64,000 bases of DNA. Source: Endozoicomonas sp. G2_2 (lineage in GTDB: Bacteria; Pseudomonadota; Gammaproteobacteria; Nevskiales; Salinisphaeraceae). The notes beneath the pieces were generated by a model, which was not told the origin of the DNA, did no database searches, and worked only from the letters and a program-made list of their open reading frames with translations. Both the position numbers and the translations under genes were made by a program. The stretch is taken from assembly GCF_017744135.1 (NCBI RefSeq), contig NZ_JAGHQU010000015.1:1-64000 (forward strand), given 5' to 3'. Positions 62,656 to 64,000 of the stretch are shown here, one piece after another. Within the stretch, counting starts at the first letter, position 1. Each line of letters starts with the position of its first letter.

Positions 62656-63807
62656 ATGGCTGCCCAAGACCCCGATCGACCGCCCGACGCCACGCAACGC
62701 TACTGGCCGAGCACCGTGCCACGCTGGATCGGGCTGGCGCTGTTCGTCTACGCCTCGGTGGCAGTGCTCGCACAAGCCAAGAACTTCCTCGTGCCGGTCG
62801 TCCTCGCCTTCCTTCTGGCCATGGTGTTCGCTCCGCTGAGGCGCTTTCTCGGCCGCCGCGGCATACCTTCGGCCGTGTCTTCTTTCGTTATCGTACTGAT
62901 GTTGCTTGCCGGTTTTTTCGCGGTCGTCGCGGCCCTGGCGATGCCGGTGAGCACCTGGATTGAAAACGCGCCAAAGATCGAACGCCAGGTACAGGCCAAA
63001 CTGCGCGACCTCTCGGCCTCGATCAACGGCATCTACGAGGCCAACAAAAGTCTGCAGCAGGCCGCAGCACCTGAAGAACCCGGCAAGGCCGACGTACAGC
63101 AGGTCGAGATGGCGGGCGACGGCGTGTTTACCAATGCCGTTTTATTGGCGCCAAGCGTGATGACTCAGTTTCTTTTCACTTTCGTGTTGCTGCTTTTCCT
63201 GCTGGCCTCCGGCGACATGTTTTATGAAAAACTCGTCCACGTCATACCCACGCTCAAGGACAAGCGCCGGGCGGTGCGAATCGTCTACGGGATCGAGCGG
63301 CAGCTGTCGCGGTACCTGATGACGATCACGCTCATCAATGCCGGCCTCGGCATCTGCGTGGGCGTTGCCATGTGGCAACTCGGCATGCCGAGCCCGCTGG
63401 TATTCGGCGTCATCGCCTTTGTATTCAATTACATTCCCTATCTCGGGGCGATCGGGGGCGCCTTCCTTGCCGGCGCGGTTGCCCTGGTGGCCATCGACGG
63501 CGTGAGCTGGACATTCATCGTCGCCGCGGTCTATCTGGGCCTGACGGCCATCGAAGGCCAGTTCGTGACCCCGTATTTCGTGGGCCGCAAACTGCGCGTG
63601 AATACCGTGATGGTGTTCCTGGCGGTGTCCTTCTGGGCTTGGCTCTGGTCGGCGGTCGGCATGATCGTCGCGGTGCCGCTGCTGGTGACGGTCAAGACCT
63701 TCTGCGATCACATCGACGTACTCCACGACCTGGGCGATTTTCTCTCCGAACGTCATGCCGAGTCAGAACCCGATCCCAGGGAACTACCCACACGATATCG
63801 CTCCTGA
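62656..63807 (+). CDS. AI-2E family transporter / membrane permease
   Basis: This ~383-residue protein has seven to eight membrane helices and a hydrophilic loop (~85-135), the layout of the AI-2E transporter family. Helix and motif segments GMPSPLVFGVIAFVFNYIPYLGA and LGLTAIEGQFVTPYFVGRK are typical. Family members range from signal exporters to Na+/H+ antiporters, so the name does not fix the substrate. TTG 62626 is an alternative start 10 codons upstream. The 288 bp before it hold no other gene. Confidence 0.85.
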   Translation: MAAQDPDRPPDATQRYWPSTVPRWIGLALFVYASVAVLAQAKNFLVPVVLAFLLAMVFAPLRRFLGRRGIPSAVSSFVIVLMLLAGFFAVVAALAMPVSTWIENAPKIERQVQAKLRDLSASINGIYEANKSLQQAAAPEEPGKADVQQVEMAGDGVFTNAVLLAPSVMTQFLFTFVLLLFLLASGDMFYEKLVHVIPTLKDKRRAVRIVYGIERQLSRYLMTITLINAGLGICVGVAMWQLGMPSPLVFGVIAFVFNYIPYLGAIGGAFLAGAVALVAIDGVSWTFIVAAVYLGLTAIEGQFVTPYFVGRKLRVNTVMVFLAVSFWAWLWSAVGMIVAVPLLVTVKTFCDHIDVLHDLGDFLSERHAESEPDPRELPTRYRS

Positions 63808-63809
63808 GT

Positions 63810-63830
63810 GGCTCGTACCGAACACGAGCC
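63810..63830. terminator. Hairpin between convergent genes
   Basis: GGCTCGT-accgaac-ACGAGCC lies between the ends of the AI-2E family gene and the partial molybdopterin gene. It has no T-run, so it is a weak terminator at best. Confidence 0.4.
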
Positions 63831-63845
63831 GGCAAGCGAAAGCTT

Positions 63846-64000
63846 CTAGCTCTCGCCCCGCCAGCGCAGCGGCACGGTGCGTAACCGCCGGCCTGTGGCA
63901 TCAAACACCGCATTGACGATCGCCGCGGGAATCACCGCCGAAGTGGCCTCGCCGGCGCCGACCGGCGGTTCGTGCGGCCGGTCGACGAGCACGATATCGA
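63846..64000 (-). CDS. Molybdopterin dehydrogenase large subunit, C-terminus (partial)
   Basis: The frame is open from the window edge to TAG at 63846-63848. The 51 visible residues (VGAGEATSAVIPAAIVNAVF, then ATGRRLRTVPLRWRGES) match the end of the xanthine-dehydrogenase/IorB-type molybdopterin-binding subunit, whose last part reads VGEPxxxxxxPAxxNAVFxATGxRLRxxP. The active-site region lies outside the window. A role in oxidising an aromatic or aldehyde substrate is typical of the family. Confidence 0.8.
   Translation of the reverse strand, partial: DIVLVDRPHEPPVGAGEATSAVIPAAIVNAVFDATGRRLRTVPLRWRGES

Noticed and set aside
1-64000. CRISPR array, tRNA, rRNA or prophage genes
   Set aside because: No regularly spaced repeats, no cloverleaf-like or rRNA sequence and no phage structural or integrase genes were seen by eye.

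Overview
The window is high-GC DNA from a gammaproteobacterium. The run ygfB-pepP-ubiH-ubiI-gcvTHP matches the E. coli gene order. folA, thyA, lgt, argA, argE, rsmE and a 1.6-kb-residue-class NAD-glutamate dehydrogenase are all of proteobacterial type. A Salinisphaera-like marine or halophilic lineage is plausible, but this is inference. No tRNA, rRNA or CRISPR array was seen.

Layout. 1-1.14 kb: a transposase remnant and an intact 707-bp IS1595-family element with perfect ends and an 8-bp target duplication. 1.5-5.5 kb: a TetR-controlled operon (regulator, haloalkane dehalogenase, crotonase-family protein, two SDR paralogues lacking the catalytic Tyr), with a palindromic operator just before the regulator. 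5.6-10.7 kb: a secreted S15-type hydrolase lipoprotein, a SpoIIAA-like gene cut by an in-frame amber codon, and a decayed efflux module (RND pump, outer-membrane factor, MipA). 10.7-12.5 kb: an acyl-CoA dehydrogenase.

12.95-19 kb: a tightly overlapping operon whose enzymes resemble the mycobacterial decaprenyl-phosphoryl-arabinose route (UbiA-type phosphoribosyltransferase fused to a HAD domain, DprE1-like, DprE2-like). It is flanked by a flippase-like membrane protein and a GT-C glycosyltransferase, suggesting a polyprenyl-phosphate-pentofuranose glycosylation system with unknown acceptor. 19-25 kb: a glycerol/ether-lipid-like cluster (FGGY kinase, FAD glycerol-3-phosphate dehydrogenase, alkyl-DHAP-synthase-like flavoprotein, divergent AraC regulator). 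25-30.9 kb: NAD-glutamate dehydrogenase, a MITE-like inverted-repeat element and maleylacetoacetate isomerase.

31-39.3 kb: two small paired membrane proteins, an unrecognised 662-residue protein with a papain-like Gln-Cys-His-Asn constellation, an ATP-grasp enzyme, a ROK kinase, a HAD-Sir2 operon, a lipoprotein and an acyl-CoA-binding protein. 39.3-46.6 kb: folA, a histidine kinase with a REC-GGDEF-EAL partner, thyA-lgt, an acetyltransferase and a PfkB kinase. 46.7-56.8 kb: the glycine cleavage operon (gcvT-gcvH-gcvPA-tpx-gcvPB) behind a tandem glycine riboswitch, then ubiI-ubiH-pepP-ygfB. 56.8-58.9 kb: a self-contained protein-sorting pair, a CPBP intramembrane protease beside a secreted zinc metalloprotease with a Cys-TM-Arg tail (JDVT-CTERM type). 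59-64 kb: argE, argA, rsmE, an AI-2E family transporter and the 3' end of a molybdopterin dehydrogenase subunit.

Most real genes lie in dense same-strand runs with 4-base overlaps. The clearest signs of transfer or decay are in the first 11 kb.
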